Notes under the pieces: generated by a model
Databases searched by the model: none
What the model was told of the DNA's origin: nothing
What the model saw: only the letters and a program-made list of their open reading frames with translations
Translations under genes and position numbers: made by a program
Shown: piece after piece, positions 5,226-6,316 of the stretch
Numbering within the stretch: position 1 is the stretch's first letter
How the letters are laid out: each line of letters opens with the position of its first letter
DNA from: Spirochaetia bacterium
GTDB taxonomy: Bacteria; Spirochaetota; Spirochaetia; PWKH01
Length of the DNA: 6,316 nt
Direction of reading: 5' to 3'
Assembly (NCBI GenBank): GCA_021736545.1
Contig: JAIPFS010000092.1
Location: 1 to 6,316, forward strand

Positions 5226-5365
5226 TGTTGAATCAAGGTTTGAGGCTGGTGTACGAACGATCCAGGTAATTTGTGAAAAAAGTTAGGTGCTGGTAATTTT
5301 CCAAATACGATTTAAGTAAACAAGTTTCATAAATCAGCTCATAAACAGGTTTTCAAAAATAATCC

Positions 5366-5371
5366 AGGGGG
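5366..5371 (+). promoter_or_regulatory. Ribosome binding site for the TTG-started gene
   Basis: AGGGGG lies 6 nt before the TTG at 5378. There is no in-frame ATG or GTG nearby; the first ATG in frame is at about codon 99. This site therefore decides the start. Confidence 0.65.
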
Positions 5372-5377
5372 AAAAAA

Positions 5378-5992
5378 TTGGACCAGAAAACAAAGGACCA
5401 GAAAACTGAAATCAAGAAGGTCACCACTCTCCTAAACGTACTCAGCGGCACCCAGGCAAAGCAGATTCTCAGTTTCCTGGCAAAACAAAACCCTGATATA
5501 CAATCGTCAATCATCAAGGAAGCTGAGAAAATTCTTAAAACCGTGAATCCGCTTGAAGTTGCCAATGCCGTCTTCCATAAACTCAATTCGATAAGTCAGG
5601 ATGATTTCTTTGCCGAATACAGCGCCCGTAATCAACTCTACTACCAACATGAAGTTGAAGTTGCTTATGATATGTTCTGCAGCGCGTTTGCCCCCCACAA
5701 CCAGAAAATCGATGATTTCCATCATCTAGGGTTCCATGAGGAAGAGTTTACCTACCTTAAAGGAACTATATGGGGACTCTACATCTTCCAAAATAGAGCA
5801 ACCACAGATTTTTACAATTATGTGCAGGATCAACCTTTCAATTTTACCGATGACCTTATTACAGACTGGAAAAATAGACATCCCGATAATTCTGATGGAC
5901 AAGACACGTTGAAAAAAACAAATAAATACAAATATGATAAAGACTTGACTGACTTTATCGCGAACTATTGCCCAAATTGGGATTTTAGTTAA
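5378..5992 (+). CDS. Uncharacterised helical protein, 204 residues
   Basis: I do not recognise this protein with confidence. It has no signal peptide or membrane segment and looks cytoplasmic and mainly helical. Residues 1-15 are Lys/Gln/Asp-rich (DQKTKDQKTEIKK), then come amphipathic helices (LLNVLSGTQAKQILSFLAKQ and IIKEAEKILKTV). The centre (60-150) is aromatic-rich, with VANAVFHKLN, YDMFCSAFAPHN, EEEFTYLKGTIWGLYIFQN and TTDFYNYVQ, ending in ITDWKNRHPD. The EVAYDMFCSAFAP ... GLYIFQNRATTDF pattern faintly resembles helical segments that occur alone or beside SWIM zinc fingers, but this is from memory and weak. It is the only convincing plus-strand gene and has its own upstream repeats. Translation starts at TTG behind AGGGGG. 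No clear terminator follows the stop; dispersed repeats begin about 25 nt later. Confidence 0.72.
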   Translation: MDQKTKDQKTEIKKVTTLLNVLSGTQAKQILSFLAKQNPDIQSSIIKEAEKILKTVNPLEVANAVFHKLNSISQDDFFAEYSARNQLYYQHEVEVAYDMFCSAFAPHNQKIDDFHHLGFHEEEFTYLKGTIWGLYIFQNRATTDFYNYVQDQPFNFTDDLITDWKNRHPDNSDGQDTLKKTNKYKYDKDLTDFIANYCPNWDFS

Positions 5993-6017
5993 AAGCCCGA
6001 TATCATTCAGAATAGCG

Positions 6018-6114
6018 TGTGCATTTGTTTTCCGAGAACCCTGTGGATTTTTTCTCCGAGACCAAATGCAAACCGAGTAGATGTGGATTTTTTCTCCGAG
6101 ACGATTTGCAAATC
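6018..6114 (+). repeat. Dispersed repeat, copies 7 (degenerate), 8 (type A) and 9 (type B)
   Basis: Copy 7 (6018-6041) is a decayed core, TGTGCATTTGTTTTCCGAGA. Copy 8 (6042-6074) is an exact type A copy identical to copy 5. Copy 9 (6082-6114) has the exact core and the tail CGATTTGCAAATC, in which GATTTGCAAATC is a perfect 12-bp palindrome. The seven bases between copies 8 and 9 end in TAGA, also found before copies 3 and 5, so the repeat may extend left to TAGATGTGG. Confidence 0.92.
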
Positions 6115-6137
6115 TTGCCCCATAGCTCTCCGCAGGG

Positions 6138-6188
6138 GCAGCCGCAGCCGCAGCCGAAACCGAAAACGCAGCCGCAGCCGCAGCCGCC
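6138..6188. repeat. GCAGCC hexanucleotide array in two blocks
   Basis: Three GCAGCC units, an interrupting GAAACCGAAAAC, then three more GCAGCC units. The array lies just downstream of the antitoxin stop codon, between it and the dispersed repeats. Translated on the minus strand it gives an Ala-rich run that mimics a signal peptide, which I do not accept as a gene. Confidence 0.85.
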
Positions 6189-6195
6189 AAAACAG

Positions 6196-6316
6196 TTAAA
6201 CTTTGCTGCAAATCGGTTTCAAGCGATTAATCTTTTCTCCATTGGGGCTATGAAGAGCGTGCCATAGATCCCAGTCCTGCTGTAGCCCCAACCAGAAATC
6301 TGCGGACATCCCCAGT
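6196..6316 (-). CDS. higA: HigA-type antitoxin, C-terminal fragment
   Basis: Only the last 39 codons and the TAA stop are inside the window; the gene enters from the right edge. The readable part, LGMSADFWLGLQQDWDLWHA followed by LHSPNGEKINRLKPICSKV, matches the end of HigA-family antidotes, which have an S-x-x-F-W-L-x-L-Q-x-x-(Y/W)-D-L signature after an XRE helix-turn-helix domain. HigA binds and neutralises the RelE-like mRNA interferase HigB and represses their shared promoter. In the usual order higB precedes higA, which would place the toxin to the right of this window. The helix-turn-helix domain itself is not visible here. The last residues (ICSKV) differ from the usual charged end, and a GCAGCC array starts 8 nt after the stop. 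Confidence 0.8.
   Translation of the reverse strand, partial: LGMSADFWLGLQQDWDLWHALHSPNGEKINRLKPICSKV

Larger units (their letters stand above)
4716..5377. other. Non-coding divergent interval with direct repeats
   Basis: The interval separates the leftward operon from the rightward 204-codon gene, so it should hold both promoters. It contains an inverted repeat near the operon, a TTCCTAC repeat (4879-4941), a long ~21-bp tandem array (4953-5124) and a 25-bp direct repeat (5141-5225). An open plus-strand frame crossing it is Phe/Leu/Cys-rich translation of the array and is not supported as a gene. A weak TTGTGA (5271-5276) and TAATTT (5294-5299) pair at 17 nt spacing could serve the rightward gene. 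Confidence 0.6.

Noticed and set aside
4826..5269. Plus-strand 147-codon frame
   Set aside because: It is mostly translation of the tandem array at 4953-5124 into Phe/Leu/Cys/His repeats; there is no ribosome binding site or known domain.
1017..6114. Dispersed repeats as a CRISPR array
   Set aside because: Copies come in pairs with spacers from 1 nt to thousands of nt, and the tails differ in an ordered way. No regular spacers and no cas genes are present.
1017..6114. Repeats as integron attC sites around gene cassettes
   Set aside because: The gene mix (GNAT, antitoxin, unknowns) is cassette-like, but the repeats are direct pairs. They lack the imperfect inverted arms and the RYYYAAC...GTTRRRY ends, and gene orientations are mixed.
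6115..6140. TGCCCC...GGGGCA inverted repeat as terminator for the antitoxin gene
   Set aside because: It has only 6 bp, a 13-nt loop, and no T-run after it on either strand.
5726..6211. Minus-strand 161-codon frame with an Ala-rich signal-peptide-like start
   Set aside because: The Ala run is the GCAGCC array, the middle is dispersed repeat, and the rest is antisense to the 204-residue gene.

Overview
The window looks like a piece of a repeat-rich bacterial chromosome. A spirochaete is my tentative guess, based on the lipoprotein plus beta-barrel gene pair, the Shine-Dalgarno usage and the moderate GC. There is no rRNA, no full housekeeping gene and no mobile-element gene to fix the taxonomy.

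Layout from left to right: (1) 1-542, minus strand: the first 180 codons of an acyl-CoA carboxylase carboxyltransferase subunit (PccB/MmdA family), with an unusual Asn/Ser/Lys/Gln-rich tail of about 115 residues before the catalytic domain. (2) 543-1081: non-coding, built largely of tandem repeats and one pair of a dispersed 33-bp repeat. (3) 1082-1759, minus: a complete GNAT N-acetyltransferase of the aminoglycoside 6'-acetyltransferase-like type. Its ribosome binding site, start codon and first ~15 residues appear to be made from a copy of the dispersed repeat. (4) 1760-2213: non-coding, with TTGATG and AGTTCT hexanucleotide arrays, two further dispersed-repeat copies and a strong rho-independent terminator. 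(5) 4715-2214, minus: a two-gene operon for a predicted outer-membrane beta-barrel protein followed by a 542-residue lipoprotein with a C-terminal EF-hand-like Asp motif. (6) 4716-5377: non-coding, with three different families of direct repeats. (7) 5378-5992, plus: an unrecognised helical 204-residue protein with a TTG start, the only convincing plus-strand gene. (8) 5993-6195: three more dispersed-repeat copies and a GCAGCC array. (9) 6196-6316, minus: the last 39 codons of a HigA-type antitoxin, whose HTH domain and probable HigB partner lie beyond the right edge.

The genes do not form one pathway. The barrel and lipoprotein genes clearly belong together as a cell-envelope operon. The others look like separately acquired or separately regulated genes, each flanked by repeats. 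The most unusual feature is the repeat landscape. At least nine copies of a roughly 33-bp element share one orientation and are mostly arranged as ordered A-B pairs. Around them are at least eight unrelated short tandem arrays, three of which lie in coding sequence or against a gene boundary.
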